Positions 43,611-52,961 of a stretch of 64,000 bases of DNA are shown here, one piece after another. How positions within the stretch are numbered: the stretch's first letter is position 1; each line of letters opens with the position of its first letter. A model generated the notes under the pieces. It was given only the letters and a program-made list of their open reading frames with translations. It ran no database searches and had not been told where the DNA came from. The position numbers and the translations under genes are program-made. Location of the stretch: contig NZ_JARWAC010000027.1 in the NCBI RefSeq assembly GCF_029846175.1, positions 62,001-126,000 on the forward strand, written 5' to 3'. This DNA comes from Sphaerisporangium sp. TRM90804. Its GTDB lineage: Bacteria; Actinomycetota; Actinomycetes; Streptosporangiales; Streptosporangiaceae.

Positions 43611-44684
43611 TCACACCCCGGCGGCTGGCACCTTCGCCGGGGCCGTCGCGCGCGGCGCGACGAGCACCGGGCGCCGTACCAGCCGCAGGAAGGCACGGCC
43701 GCCCGGGCCGAGGCGGGTGGCGTCGTGGCCGGGCAGGTCGGCGAGGACCTCCGTGCCGTCCGCCAGCCGCAGGCGCAGCCGCACCGACGCGCCGCGGAAC
43801 GACGCGGTGACGACCTCGGCGTCCCCGTCGTGCGCGGCCGTGACCAGCACGGTCTCGGGACGGACCAGCACGTCGACGTCCGGCCCCGCGGGGACCTCGC
43901 CGTGGACGGGCAGTCGCTGGCCGATCACCTCGACCTGGTCGCCGTCCAGCCGGCCCGGCAGGTGGTTCATGGTGCCGACGAACTCGGCCACGAACGGCGT
44001 CGCGGGCCGGTCGTAGACCTCGGCGGGCGTCCCGACCTGCTCCAGCCGCCCGTCCTTGAGCACCGCCACGTGGTCGGCGACCGACAGGGCCTCCTCCTGG
44101 TCGTGCGTCACGAAGATCGTCGTGATGCCCAGGGAGAGCTGCAGCCGCCGGATCTCCTCGCGAAGCGTGACCCGCACCTTGGCGTCGAGCGCGGACAGCG
44201 GCTCGTCCAGCAGCAGGACGCTGGGCTCCAGCGCCAGCGCGCGGGCCAGCGCCACGCGCTGCTGCTGCCCGCCGGAGAGCTGGTGCGGGTAGCGGCCCCC
44301 CTGCGAGGGCAGGCCGACCAGCTCCAGCAGCTCGGCCGCGCGGGCGTGCCGCTTGGCGGCCGGCACCTTGCGGACCCGCATCCCGAACGCGACGTTGTCG
44401 CGGGCGTTGAGGTTGGGGAACAGGCTGTAGGACTGGAAGACCATGCCGGCGTCGCGGCGGTTGGCCGGTACGCGCGTGATGTCCTCGCCGCCGACCAGCA
44501 CCGCCCCGGCGTCGGGGGTCTCGAAGCCCGCGACGCAGCGCAGCGCCGTCGTCTTGCCGCAGCCCGACGGGCCGAGCAGGGCGATCAGCTCGCCCGGCGC
44601 GACGGTCAGGTCCAGGCCGTCGAGGGCGACCGTCGTGCCGAAGGCACGGCGCAGCCCGCGGAACTCCACCTGAGCCCCGTTCAC
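43611..44684 (-). CDS. ABC importer ATP-binding protein with TOBE domain
   Basis: A 357-residue ATPase from GTG 44684 (GGAG upstream; frame is open further but that is permease shadow). Walker A GPSGCGKTTA near 37, Q-loop MVFQSYSLFPNL, signature LSGGQQQRVALARAL, Walker B LLLDEPLSALD and H-loop VTHDQEEALSVADH. The C-terminal 110 residues are a TOBE-like regulatory domain (VLVRPETV). This is the polyamine/iron/phosphonate-type importer ATPase, last gene of a four-gene operon; its start overlaps the permease stop. Confidence 0.92.
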   Translation of the reverse strand: MNGAQVEFRGLRRAFGTTVALDGLDLTVAPGELIALLGPSGCGKTTALRCVAGFETPDAGAVLVGGEDITRVPANRRDAGMVFQSYSLFPNLNARDNVAFGMRVRKVPAAKRHARAAELLELVGLPSQGGRYPHQLSGGQQQRVALARALALEPSVLLLDEPLSALDAKVRVTLREEIRRLQLSLGITTIFVTHDQEEALSVADHVAVLKDGRLEQVGTPAEVYDRPATPFVAEFVGTMNHLPGRLDGDQVEVIGQRLPVHGEVPAGPDVDVLVRPETVLVTAAHDGDAEVVTASFRGASVRLRLRLADGTEVLADLPGHDATRLGPGGRAFLRLVRRPVLVAPRATAPAKVPAAGV

Positions 44685-45556
44685 GATTGTCTCCTTCGCC
44701 TTGTACCGGCGGTCGAAAGGACGAGCAGCAGCAGCCAGGTGAGCAGCAGGCTGAAGATGGACACCGCCACCGACATGGCCGCGTTCGACCCGGAGATCGT
44801 GACGATCCACACCGAGAACGGCTGGAAGCCGAGCAGCCGCGCGACCGTGTACTCCCCGAGCACGAGCGCCAGCGTGAGGAACGACGCGCTGGCCAGCCCC
44901 GACTTCAGGTTCGGGATGATCACCCGCAGCAGCACGTGCGGCCAGGAGGCGCCGCAGTTGCGCGCGGCCTCCACCAGCGTGCGGACGTCCATCGCGCCCA
45001 GCCCCGCGTCCAGCGCCCGGTACACGAACGGCAGCGCCAGCACCACGTTGGCGATCACCAATACGACCGGGAACGACGGGTTCTGGACGGCGATCAGCGT
45101 CATGTAGAACGGCGTGGTCGCCAGGTAGTCGGGGCCCCAGCGCAGCACCGTGCTGATCCCCGCCACGAAGGTGATGGGCGGCACGACCAGCGGCAGCGTG
45201 CACAGCACCTCCAGCACCGGCCGCAGCCGCGGCGCGCTGAGCCGGGCGGCGAGCATCGCCGGCAGCGTCAGCACCAGCACGGTCACGATCGTCGCGGCGG
45301 CCAGCCCCAGCGACAGCAGCAGGCTCGACACGAAGCCCTCGGCGGAGAAGATCTCCAGGTACGCGTCGAGCGTGAACCCGGTGACCGGGTCGTTCACGGT
45401 GAACACGAACGAGGCCAGCAGCGGCGTCAGGAAGTACACCGCGGCGATGACCAGCACCGCGCCGCGCCAGCCGCGCCCCGCGCGGGGACGGCCGGGACGC
45501 CGGGCGGGCGCCGGGGCGTCGGTGACGGGCGGCGCCGCGGGCGTCAGCGCAGCCAT
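44681..45556 (-). CDS. ABC importer permease 2
   Basis: A 291-residue binding-protein-dependent permease from ATG 45556, overlapping permease 1 by 13 bases. Six helices are visible, with the EAA loop LVEAARNCGASWPHVLLRVIIPNLKSG near 205 that contacts the ATPase. With permease 1 it forms the heterodimeric channel. Confidence 0.92.
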   Translation of the reverse strand: MAALTPAAPPVTDAPAPARRPGRPRAGRGWRGAVLVIAAVYFLTPLLASFVFTVNDPVTGFTLDAYLEIFSAEGFVSSLLLSLGLAAATIVTVLVLTLPAMLAARLSAPRLRPVLEVLCTLPLVVPPITFVAGISTVLRWGPDYLATTPFYMTLIAVQNPSFPVVLVIANVVLALPFVYRALDAGLGAMDVRTLVEAARNCGASWPHVLLRVIIPNLKSGLASASFLTLALVLGEYTVARLLGFQPFSVWIVTISGSNAAMSVAVSIFSLLLTWLLLLVLSTAGTRRRRQS

Positions 45557-46437
45557 CGCGCGCTCCTGCGCTGGAGCGGCAGGTGGATCGCCATGACCAG
45601 GCCCGCGACCACGACCATGTCGAAGCTGAGGGCCAGTGCCACGTTCTCGTAGCCGATCAGCACGTTGCCGGTGAGCGCGTCCGCGATCTGCAGGGTGACG
45701 AGCGGGACGACGGTGCCCACCATGGCCGCCGCGGTGGCGTAGGCCGCGAAGGCGCCGCCGAACAGCAGCACCACCCCGCCGAGCAGGGCGGGCGTGAGCA
45801 CGGGGATGCCGACGTGGCGCCAGAACTGCCAGGTGGTCGCGCCGTTGTTCTGCGCCGCCTCCCGCCACTGCGGCCGCAGCCCGTCCAGGGCGGGGACGAC
45901 GACCAGCACCATCAGCGGCACCGAGAAGTACAGGTAAACCAGGGCCAGTCCCCAGAAGCTGTACAGGCTCCAGCCGTAGGCGTCCAGGCCGAGGCGCGTG
46001 GTGAGCACCCCGGAGTTGCCGAGCGTGGCGATCCAGGCGAAGGCCAGGGGGACGCCGCCGAAGTTGGCGAGCACCCCGGAGGCGGTCAGCACGCCGTCGC
46101 GCAGCCGGCGCAGGGGCGAGGTGACGACGGCCTGGGCCAGGAAGGTGCCGAGCACGGCGCCGACCACCGCCACCAGCGCCGACAGCTTCACGCTGCCGAT
46201 CAGCGCGGTGAGGTAGGCCCCCTGGAGCGACCGGGTGAGGTTGGCCGTGCTGGGCGCGCCCTCGGAGGTGAACGCGCCGGCGAGCAGCGCGAGGGCCGGC
46301 ACGCCGAAGGCGAGGCCCACGAAGAGCAGCAGCGGCAGCGCCGCCGTCCAGCCCAGGGAGCGTCTGCCGCCCCCGCCCGCCCGCGCCCGGTCGCCCGGTC
46401 GCGGGGCGGCGGGAGCCGCCGGAGACGTCTCAGCCAT
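45544..46437 (-). CDS. ABC importer permease 1
   Basis: A 297-residue membrane protein with a basic N-terminus and six helices. Its EAA loop is EAAQNNGATTWQFWRHVGIPVLTP. It is paired with permease 2 downstream and the binding protein upstream. The PotB/CysW-like topology fits importers of polyamines, iron or phosphonates. Confidence 0.92.
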   Translation of the reverse strand: MAETSPAAPAAPRPGDRARAGGGGRRSLGWTAALPLLLFVGLAFGVPALALLAGAFTSEGAPSTANLTRSLQGAYLTALIGSVKLSALVAVVGAVLGTFLAQAVVTSPLRRLRDGVLTASGVLANFGGVPLAFAWIATLGNSGVLTTRLGLDAYGWSLYSFWGLALVYLYFSVPLMVLVVVPALDGLRPQWREAAQNNGATTWQFWRHVGIPVLTPALLGGVVLLFGGAFAAYATAAAMVGTVVPLVTLQIADALTGNVLIGYENVALALSFDMVVVAGLVMAIHLPLQRRSARWLR

Positions 46438-46464
46438 GTGCGTGGATCAGCATGAAGGTGCCGG

Positions 46465-47619
46465 TCACCCGGATACCGCGGCGCCCCAGCCGGTGGCCAG
46501 GACCTCCTTGGCCTTGTTGACCTGGGCGTCGCTGGCGAACTCCGGCGTGCCCTCGACCTTCGGCAGCTTCTCGACCAGGGCCGCGTCCGCCGTTCCGTCG
46601 GCCTGCATGGCCGGCAGCAGGACGGCGCGCGCGTACCCCTTCAGGTAGAGGTTCTGGCCCTCGGGGCTGTAGAGGAACTCCTGCCACAGCCGGGCGGCGG
46701 CCGGGTGCGGGGCGTCCTTGTTGATCGCCTGGGCGTAGTACTGGGCGTACCGGCCGTCGGAGGGCACGGTGACCTTCCAGTCGACGCCCTTGGCGGCGAA
46801 CTGCTCGGTGTAGCCCGCGTTGAGGTAGTCCCAGTCGATGCTGATCGGCGTCTCGCCGTTCTGGACGGTCGCGGGGGTCGACTCGACGGGGTTGAAGTTG
46901 CCGGTGTCCTTGAGCTTCTTGAAGAAGTCGAGGCCGGGCTTGATGTCGTCGAACGAGCCGCCGTTGGCGATCGAGGCGGCGAACACGCCGGCGAAGGCGG
47001 CGCCCGCCTTGGTCGGGTTGCCGTTCAGCGCGACCTTGCCCTCGTACTCGGGCTTGAGCAGGTCGGCGAAGGTCTGCGGGCAGGTGTCGACGCGCTTGGC
47101 GTCGCAGCCGATCGAGACGTAGCCGCCGTAGTCGTTGTACCAGGCGCCGCCGGCGTCCTTCTGGCCCTCGGGGATCTTGTCCCAGGTCTGCACCTTGTAC
47201 GGGGCGAACAGGCCCTCCGCCGCGCCGCTGAGCGCGAAGGCGGTGCCGAGGTCGAGCACGTCCGGCGCGCGGTCCTGGCCCTTGCGGGTCTTGACGGCGT
47301 TGATCTCGTCGGAGCTGGAACCGTCGGGGTTCTCGCTGTTGACCTTGATGCCGTACTTGGCGGAGAACGTCTTGATGATCTCGCCGTAGTTGGCCCAGTC
47401 GGGCGGGAGGGCGATGACGTTGAGCGCGCCCTCCTTCTTGGCCGCCTCGACGAGCTTGTCGAGGCCGCCGAGGTCGGCGGCGGACGTGGCCGTCTTGGCC
47501 TTGCTCGCCGAGGCGTCGCCGGCGGCGGTCGTCGGCGCCGCGCCGCACGCCGCGCCGAGCGACGTGGCGAAGGTGATGACGGCCGCGAGGCCGATGACCC
47601 GAGTTCGGGGTGATAGCAC
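46465..47619 (-). CDS. ABC importer substrate-binding lipoprotein
   Basis: A 384-residue lipoprotein from GTG 47619, chosen because GGAG lies six bases upstream. The signal ends in the lipobox LGAAC. The mature part is a type II periplasmic binding fold (LVEAAKKEGALNVIALPPDWANYG, FSAKYGIKVNSENPDGSS, NGETPISIDWDYLN). The wording resembles the spermidine/putrescine, ferric and aminoethylphosphonate receptors; ligand residues cannot be assigned by eye. It heads the operon with two permeases and an ATPase. Confidence 0.88.
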   Translation of the reverse strand: MLSPRTRVIGLAAVITFATSLGAACGAAPTTAAGDASASKAKTATSAADLGGLDKLVEAAKKEGALNVIALPPDWANYGEIIKTFSAKYGIKVNSENPDGSSSDEINAVKTRKGQDRAPDVLDLGTAFALSGAAEGLFAPYKVQTWDKIPEGQKDAGGAWYNDYGGYVSIGCDAKRVDTCPQTFADLLKPEYEGKVALNGNPTKAGAAFAGVFAASIANGGSFDDIKPGLDFFKKLKDTGNFNPVESTPATVQNGETPISIDWDYLNAGYTEQFAAKGVDWKVTVPSDGRYAQYYAQAINKDAPHPAAARLWQEFLYSPEGQNLYLKGYARAVLLPAMQADGTADAALVEKLPKVEGTPEFASDAQVNKAKEVLATGWGAAVSG

Positions 47620-47819
47620 GCTTAGCTCCCACTTTCGGAGGTGTGGGATCAAAGTAGGCCGAACGCAACAACGGTACGTGTCTTTTGCGCTTCCTTCCAG
47701 TGTCGGTGTGTGAACGAACCTGGTGGAAGGCGCTTTTTCACCCGGCGCGATGCGCGGGCGGGGTGACGGCGGTCACCGTCCGGCGTGTCCCCGGGAGTCA
47801 GATTTGCCCTCCCGTCGCT

Positions 47820-47835
47820 GGGAACGTATGTTCGA
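47820..47835. promoter_or_regulatory. LexA (SOS) box upstream of DUF6504-dnaE2
   Basis: GGGAACGTATGTTCGA matches 14 of 16 positions, counting the four free ones, of the actinobacterial LexA site TCGAAC-N4-GTTCGA. It has intact GAAC and GTTC arms with the right 4-base spacer. It is 68 bases upstream of the DUF6504 start, so the error-prone polymerase operon should be damage-inducible. Confidence 0.8.
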
Positions 47836-47902
47836 AGCAGTACCACCCGTCCTTCCCCCCGGGTGCTCCACATTCCAAAAGCCCCAGGGAGAAGAAGCGC
47901 CT

Positions 47903-48169
47903 GTGAGCAGAATCTACGGCGATCCCATCGAGGTGTGGACGCGGGACGCCGAGCCCGCCCGCTTCGTCTGGCGTGACCGGCTCTACGTCGTCCGGCGGAT
48001 CCTCGACCACTGGGTGACCTCCCGCGAATGGTGGAAGATCTCCGAGAACGACCCCGGCGAGCGGCGGTTCTGGCGCGTCGAGGCGGGCGCCGGCAAGGAG
48101 ATCGGCACCTACGAGCTGCGGTTCGACACCGCGAGCGGCGGCTGGCTCATGCTCCGGGCGTGGGACTGA
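47903..48169 (+). CDS. DUF6504-family small protein
   Basis: An 88-residue protein from GTG 47903. It begins SRIYGDPIEVWTRDAEPARFVW and has IEV-W, RFVWRDRLYVVRRILDHW, WRVEA and YELRFDTASGGWLMLRAWD, which is the DUF6504 pattern found beside imuB and dnaE2 in actinomycetes. Its role is unknown. The stop overlaps the dnaE2 start by one base. Confidence 0.85.
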   Translation: MSRIYGDPIEVWTRDAEPARFVWRDRLYVVRRILDHWVTSREWWKISENDPGERRFWRVEAGAGKEIGTYELRFDTASGGWLMLRAWD

Positions 48170-51100
48170 TGTTCCCCCACCTGCACGTCGCCTCCGCCTA
48201 CTCGCTGCGGTACGGCTCGGCGTTCCCCCGCGACCTGGTGGGCCGCGCGGCCGGGCACGGCATGGACGTCCTCGCGCTCACCGACCGCGACGGGCTGTAC
48301 GGCGCGGTGAAGCACGTCCAGGCCTGCGCCGACGCCGGCATCGCCCCCGTCGTCGGCGTCGACCTGGCCCTCGGCCCCCCGGCCGGGCCCGCGCCCCGCG
48401 GCGGCCCGGCCCCCTCCGGCGACGACCGCGTCACCGTGCTGGCGCGGTCCGGCGGGTGGGCGCGCCTGTGCCGCCTCACCACCGCCGCGCACCACGCGGG
48501 GGAGCGGGGCGAGCCCCGGGTGACCCGCTCCATGATCGCCCCGCACGCCGACGGGCTGGTGGTCCTGCTGGGGCCGAGGTCCGACGTCGGGCGCGCGATG
48601 GCCGTGCGCCAGGACGAGCGGGCCCGTGCCCTGCTCGCCGCGTGGCGGGCGGAGGTCCCCGGCGTCGTGGTGGAGGTCGTCGACCAGTACGGCTACCGCG
48701 ACGCGGCCCTCGCCACGCGCATGCTGGCCCTGGCCGGCTCGCTCGGCGTGCCGGCCGTGCTCACCAACGCCGTGCGGCACCTCGACCCCGGCGACTACCG
48801 GGTCGGCAACGTGCTGGACGCCGCGCGCAAGCTCGTCCCCCTGCACCCCCGGCACCTGGAGCAGGCCGCCTCGCACGCCTACCTCAAGAGCGGCGCCGAG
48901 ATGGAGCTGATGGCCGCGCGCGTCTGCGGGGGCGACCGCGACCGGGCACGCGGGCTGCTCGCGGCCACCCGGAAGGTCGCCGAGCGATGCGTGCTCGACC
49001 CGCTGGAGGTCCTCGCGCTGCGCAGCGGCGACCCCGGACGGCTCAACCTGCCCGAGCCCGGCGAGGACCCCGTCCCCCTGCTGCGCCGGCGGTGCGAGGA
49101 CGGGCTGCCCGCACGCGGCCTGGAACGATCCACCGAGGCCCGTGACCGGCTGGCCGCCGAGCTCCAGATCATCGAGCGCAAGCAGCTGTCCGGCTACTTC
49201 ACCACCGTGGCCGACATCACCGACATGATCCGCGAGATGGGCGTCCGCTGCGCGATCAGGGGCTCGGGGGCGGGCAGCCTCGTCAACTACCTCATCGGCA
49301 TCGGCGAGGTGAACCCGCTCGACCACGGCCTGCTCATGGAGCGCTTCCTGTCGGAAGGACGCAAAGGGCTGCCCGACATCGACGTCGACGTGGAGTCGGC
49401 GCGGCGGCTCGACTGCTACCGGGCGATCCTCGGCCGGTACGGCGAGAGCCGGGTGGCGTGCGTGTCGATGATGGAGACCTACCGGGCGCGCAGCGCGATC
49501 CGCGACGTCGGCGCGGCCATGGGGCTGCCGCCGCACGAGGTCGACGCCATCGCCAAGGCGTTCCCGCACATCAGGGCCAGGCAGATCCGCACGGCCCTGT
49601 CCGACCTGCCGGAGCTGCGGTCCAGCGGCCTGAACGACCGCGCCCTGCAGACGGTGTTCCTGCTGGCCGAGAAGCTCGACGGGCTGCCCAGGCACATCGC
49701 CCTGCACCCCTGCGGCGTGCTCGTCGGCAACGCCGGCCTGCGCGACGTCACCCCGGTCGAGCGCAGCCTGCTCGACTTCCCGATGAGCCAGTTCGACAAG
49801 GAGGACGTGGAGGAGGCCGGGCTGCTGAAGCTTGACGTCCTCGGCGTGCGCATGCAGTCGGCGATCGCGTACGCCCTGGACGAGATCCGGCGGGTGGACG
49901 GCGTGGACGTCGACGTCGACCGGGGCGTGCCCCGGGACGACGCGCCCACCTACGACATGATCTGCACCGGCCGCACGCTCGGCTGCTTCCAGATCGAGTC
50001 GCCCGGCCAGCGGGAGCTGGTGGCCAAGCTGGAGCCGCGCACGATCCACGACCTGATCGTCGACATCTCGCTGTTCCGGCCGGGCCCGGTCAACTCCGAC
50101 ATGGTCACCCCGTATCTGGAGTCGCGCCACGGCTGGCGCGAGGCGACCTACCCGCACCCGTCGCTGCGCGGCCCGCTGGCCGAGACCCACGGCGTCGTCG
50201 TCTTCCACGAGCAGGTGCTGCGGGTCGTCGACACGATGACCGGCTGCGGCCTGTCCCGGGCCGAGCAGATCCGCCGCGACCTCGGCACCCCCGAGGGCCG
50301 CGCGAGGGTCCAGGTGTGGTGGGAGAACGAGGTGCTGCCCGAGTTCGACCGCGAGACCACCGACCACGCGTGGAAGGTGCTCGACGCGTTCGGCTCGTTC
50401 GGCTTCTGCAAGGCGCACGCCGCCGCGTTCGCCCTGCCCACCTACCAGTCGGCCTGGCTGAAACGCCACCACACCGCCGCCTTCTTCGCCGGCGTCCTCA
50501 CCCACGACCCCGGCATGTACCCCGCCCGGGTGATCCTCGACGACGCCCGCCGCTGCGGCGTCACCGTCCTCCCCCTGGACGTCAACCACTCGGGCGCCAC
50601 CTGGCAGGTGGAACCTCTACCGCCCCCCGCCCCCCGGGATGCGCCCGGCGCCGTGGGGGGCTTGCCGCGGATGACGGCCCTCCCGGCGAACGCCGGCACT
50701 CGGGGCGTGTCGGGTGCCGTGGAGAACCCGCCGCAGTCGGGGGCCGCACCCGCGAACCCCGGCACTCCGCAGGTGCCGGCCGGCGGGGGCGACCAGGGCG
50801 GCATCGACGACCTCATCGACCGCATGGGCGCGGGGTACGGCCTGCGGGTGCCGTTCTCGTCGGTCAAGGGGATCAGCGAGGCCGAGGTGGCGCGCATGGT
50901 GGCGGGCCGGCCGTACACCTCGCTGGCCGACTTCTGGGAGCGGGCGCGGCCGTCCCGCCCGGTGGCCGAGCGCATCGTGCAGGTCGGCGGCCTCGACGCG
51001 CTGTACGGGCTGCGCCCGGGCGGCCCGCGCTGGCGCCCCGGCGAGTTGACCAGGCGCGACCTGATCGCCCAGATCGGCGCCCTCGACCGCGCCTCCTCGC

Positions 51101-51846
51101 CGTCCGTGCAGATCCCGATGGGGTTCAGCGAGCGCATCGAGCCCGGCGAGCTGCCCGAGATGACCGAGGCCGAGGCCGTCCAGGCGGAGCTGGAGATCCT
51201 CGGCATGGACGTCAGCCACCACGTGATCGCCTTCCACGGCGAGCTGCTCGACGCGATCGGCGTCGTCCGCGCGAACGAGCTGCTGACGATGCGCAACGGC
51301 GCGGAGATCCTGGTCGCCGGGGTGAAGGTCGCCACCCAGACCCCGGCGGTGCGCTCGGGCCAGCGTGTCGTCTTCGCCACCCTGGACGACTCGACCGGCC
51401 CCATCGACCTGACCTTCTTCGAGTCGGTGCAGGGCCGCTGCGCCGCCACGGTCTTCGGCTCGTGGCTGATGGTCGCCAAGGGGGTGGTCCGCAGGGTCGG
51501 CGCCCGCGCGGTCTCCCTGCGCGCCCTCGACTGCTGGAACCTCGTCGAGCTGGACGAGGCCTGGCGCACCGGCGGCCTGGCTCAGGTGCGAGCCATGCTC
51601 GGCGACCCCCGGCAGGACGCCGGAGCCGTCGGCGGCCGCCGCATCCGCTACGGCAACGGCTACACCATCTCCCCCTACGCCGACCTGGGCGGAGCCCCCG
51701 GCATGCACCAGCCCCCGAGCAAACTCTGGCACTCCAGCCCCGGCAGCTCCGGCCCCCTGGACCCCCCACGCCCCCGCCCGACCATGGACCTGACCACCCC
51801 TCGCGACCCCCGCCCCCGCCCCGCCCGCGACCCACGCCGCACCTGA
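48169..51846 (+). CDS. dnaE2: Error-prone DNA polymerase III alpha subunit DnaE2 (ImuC)
   Basis: A 1225-residue translesion polymerase, started at ATG 48169 (frame open to 48028). The PHP domain begins HLHVASAYSLRYGSAFP with TDRDGLYG. Palm motifs: RGSGAGSLVNYLIG, LPDIDVDVESARRLDCYR (catalytic Asp pair) and KLDVLGVRMQSAI. Fingers/thumb-like FGFCKAHAAAFALPTYQSAWLK, then an OB fold. A proline/glycine-rich insertion of about 65 residues (50607-50813) sits before YGLRVPFSSVKG and is not typical of DnaE2. The enzyme acts in SOS mutagenesis with ImuA and ImuB, which are not in this window. A LexA box precedes the operon. Confidence 0.92.
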   Translation: MFPHLHVASAYSLRYGSAFPRDLVGRAAGHGMDVLALTDRDGLYGAVKHVQACADAGIAPVVGVDLALGPPAGPAPRGGPAPSGDDRVTVLARSGGWARLCRLTTAAHHAGERGEPRVTRSMIAPHADGLVVLLGPRSDVGRAMAVRQDERARALLAAWRAEVPGVVVEVVDQYGYRDAALATRMLALAGSLGVPAVLTNAVRHLDPGDYRVGNVLDAARKLVPLHPRHLEQAASHAYLKSGAEMELMAARVCGGDRDRARGLLAATRKVAERCVLDPLEVLALRSGDPGRLNLPEPGEDPVPLLRRRCEDGLPARGLERSTEARDRLAAELQIIERKQLSGYFTTVADITDMIREMGVRCAIRGSGAGSLVNYLIGIGEVNPLDHGLLMERFLSEGRKGLPDIDVDVESARRLDCYRAILGRYGESRVACVSMMETYRARSAIRDVGAAMGLPPHEVDAIAKAFPHIRARQIRTALSDLPELRSSGLNDRALQTVFLLAEKLDGLPRHIALHPCGVLVGNAGLRDVTPVERSLLDFPMSQFDKEDVEEAGLLKLDVLGVRMQSAIAYALDEIRRVDGVDVDVDRGVPRDDAPTYDMICTGRTLGCFQIESPGQRELVAKLEPRTIHDLIVDISLFRPGPVNSDMVTPYLESRHGWREATYPHPSLRGPLAETHGVVVFHEQVLRVVDTMTGCGLSRAEQIRRDLGTPEGRARVQVWWENEVLPEFDRETTDHAWKVLDAFGSFGFCKAHAAAFALPTYQSAWLKRHHTAAFFAGVLTHDPGMYPARVILDDARRCGVTVLPLDVNHSGATWQVEPLPPPAPRDAPGAVGGLPRMTALPANAGTRGVSGAVENPPQSGAAPANPGTPQVPAGGGDQGGIDDLIDRMGAGYGLRVPFSSVKGISEAEVARMVAGRPYTSLADFWERARPSRPVAERIVQVGGLDALYGLRPGGPRWRPGELTRRDLIAQIGALDRASSPSVQIPMGFSERIEPGELPEMTEAEAVQAELEILGMDVSHHVIAFHGELLDAIGVVRANELLTMRNGAEILVAGVKVATQTPAVRSGQRVVFATLDDSTGPIDLTFFESVQGRCAATVFGSWLMVAKGVVRRVGARAVSLRALDCWNLVELDEAWRTGGLAQVRAMLGDPRQDAGAVGGRRIRYGNGYTISPYADLGGAPGMHQPPSKLWHSSPGSSGPLDPPRPRPTMDLTTPRDPRPRPARDPRRT

Positions 51847-52083
51847 CGGCGCCGCACTACACTCGCCCGTCCCGCTCGCGCCCCCGCCCCGCCGCGTCGG
51901 AGGCTGCCGCGCGCCCGCCCTGCCCAGGTCGTGTGGGCCGGGAGCCGGCCCCCTGCCCACCGCGCGCCCCTGTGCTGCCCCGGGGTGTCTGTCTCGGCGC
52001 CGGCACGGTGGGACGTGGTGCGGTGAGGCCGGCGCCGTTTGCGGCGCGTAACCGGTCGGGCGTCCGCTCGTGGTGCCGGGCGG

Positions 52084-52758
52084 TCACTCCCCGGTGGGGT
52101 AGGTGTGCCGGGGCAGGGAGCGCAGGGCGGGGAGCAGCTTCAGGCGCGGGGCTATGGGGGAGGGGCGGGCGCTGAGGCGGGCGGAGGTCACCGCGCGCAC
52201 GGTGGCGGCGCACAAGAGGGCGGCGAGGACGGCCACGAGTAGTTCGGTGACGCCGAGCCCGGTCAGGGCCGTGCCGCCGTGGGACTTGGTGACGGGCATC
52301 ACCAGGACGAGGAACACCGTGGCCAGCCAGCACGCCCACCAGGCGGCGACCAGCGCGAGCCAGGGCCTGCGGCCGCCGTCCCGAAGGCCGGCGTCCTGCC
52401 GCAGGGCGTGCACGAGCAGCGCCGGGGCCGCCAGGTTGAGCACCGGGACGAACCACGCGATGGCGATCATGCGCGAGGTCGCCCCCGCGTGGCGCAGCCA
52501 GGAGAAGTAGGAGAACCCGGCGGCGATCGTGGTGGCCACCACCAGCAGGAGCAGCACGGCGAACCACGTGACGTCCCCCACGACCGCCTCCGCGCCGGGC
52601 GCCTTGGGGTCGTCGCCCAGCAACGAGACCTGCCGCGCGAGCTGCCTGCCCCGCACCAGCTCGAAGGCCACCAGGCAGGCCAGCGTCGCGATCTGGGCGG
52701 CGAGCGCCAGGTAGACGCCGACCGCCGACCTGCCGACCGCGGACCGGGTGTAGCGCAT
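52084..52758 (-). CDS. DUF4328 membrane protein
   Basis: A 224-residue protein from ATG 52758 (GGGAGG upstream). Six hydrophobic helices. The loop FSYFSWLRHAGATSRM, the helix IAIAWFVPVLNLAAPAL and the Trp-rich WLALVAAWWACWLATVF segment match the DUF4328 layout. Function unknown. It stands alone downstream of dnaE2 in the opposite direction; 51847-52083 holds no gene. Confidence 0.8.
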   Translation of the reverse strand: MRYTRSAVGRSAVGVYLALAAQIATLACLVAFELVRGRQLARQVSLLGDDPKAPGAEAVVGDVTWFAVLLLLVVATTIAAGFSYFSWLRHAGATSRMIAIAWFVPVLNLAAPALLVHALRQDAGLRDGGRRPWLALVAAWWACWLATVFLVLVMPVTKSHGGTALTGLGVTELLVAVLAALLCAATVRAVTSARLSARPSPIAPRLKLLPALRSLPRHTYPTGE

Positions 52759-52961
52759 GTGATCCTCCCTCGGCATGCGCTGAAGTCCGTCTATCGCAGG
52801 TGACGTAGCGCGACGCCTGACTCACTCCTATCCAGTCGGCCTCTCCGCTAATCGGGCGAGGCGCCGGAGAAGATCCAGGATGTTCACACGACGGCCGAAA
52901 TTCTTCACAAGATCCAGGACCGGCCCGTCCGGCGTGACCGGTCTCGTCAAGGATTCGCAGT

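Noticed and set aside
48109-50589. 826-residue minus-strand frame opposite dnaE2
   Set aside because: Antisense shadow; DnaE2 motifs on the plus strand are unambiguous.
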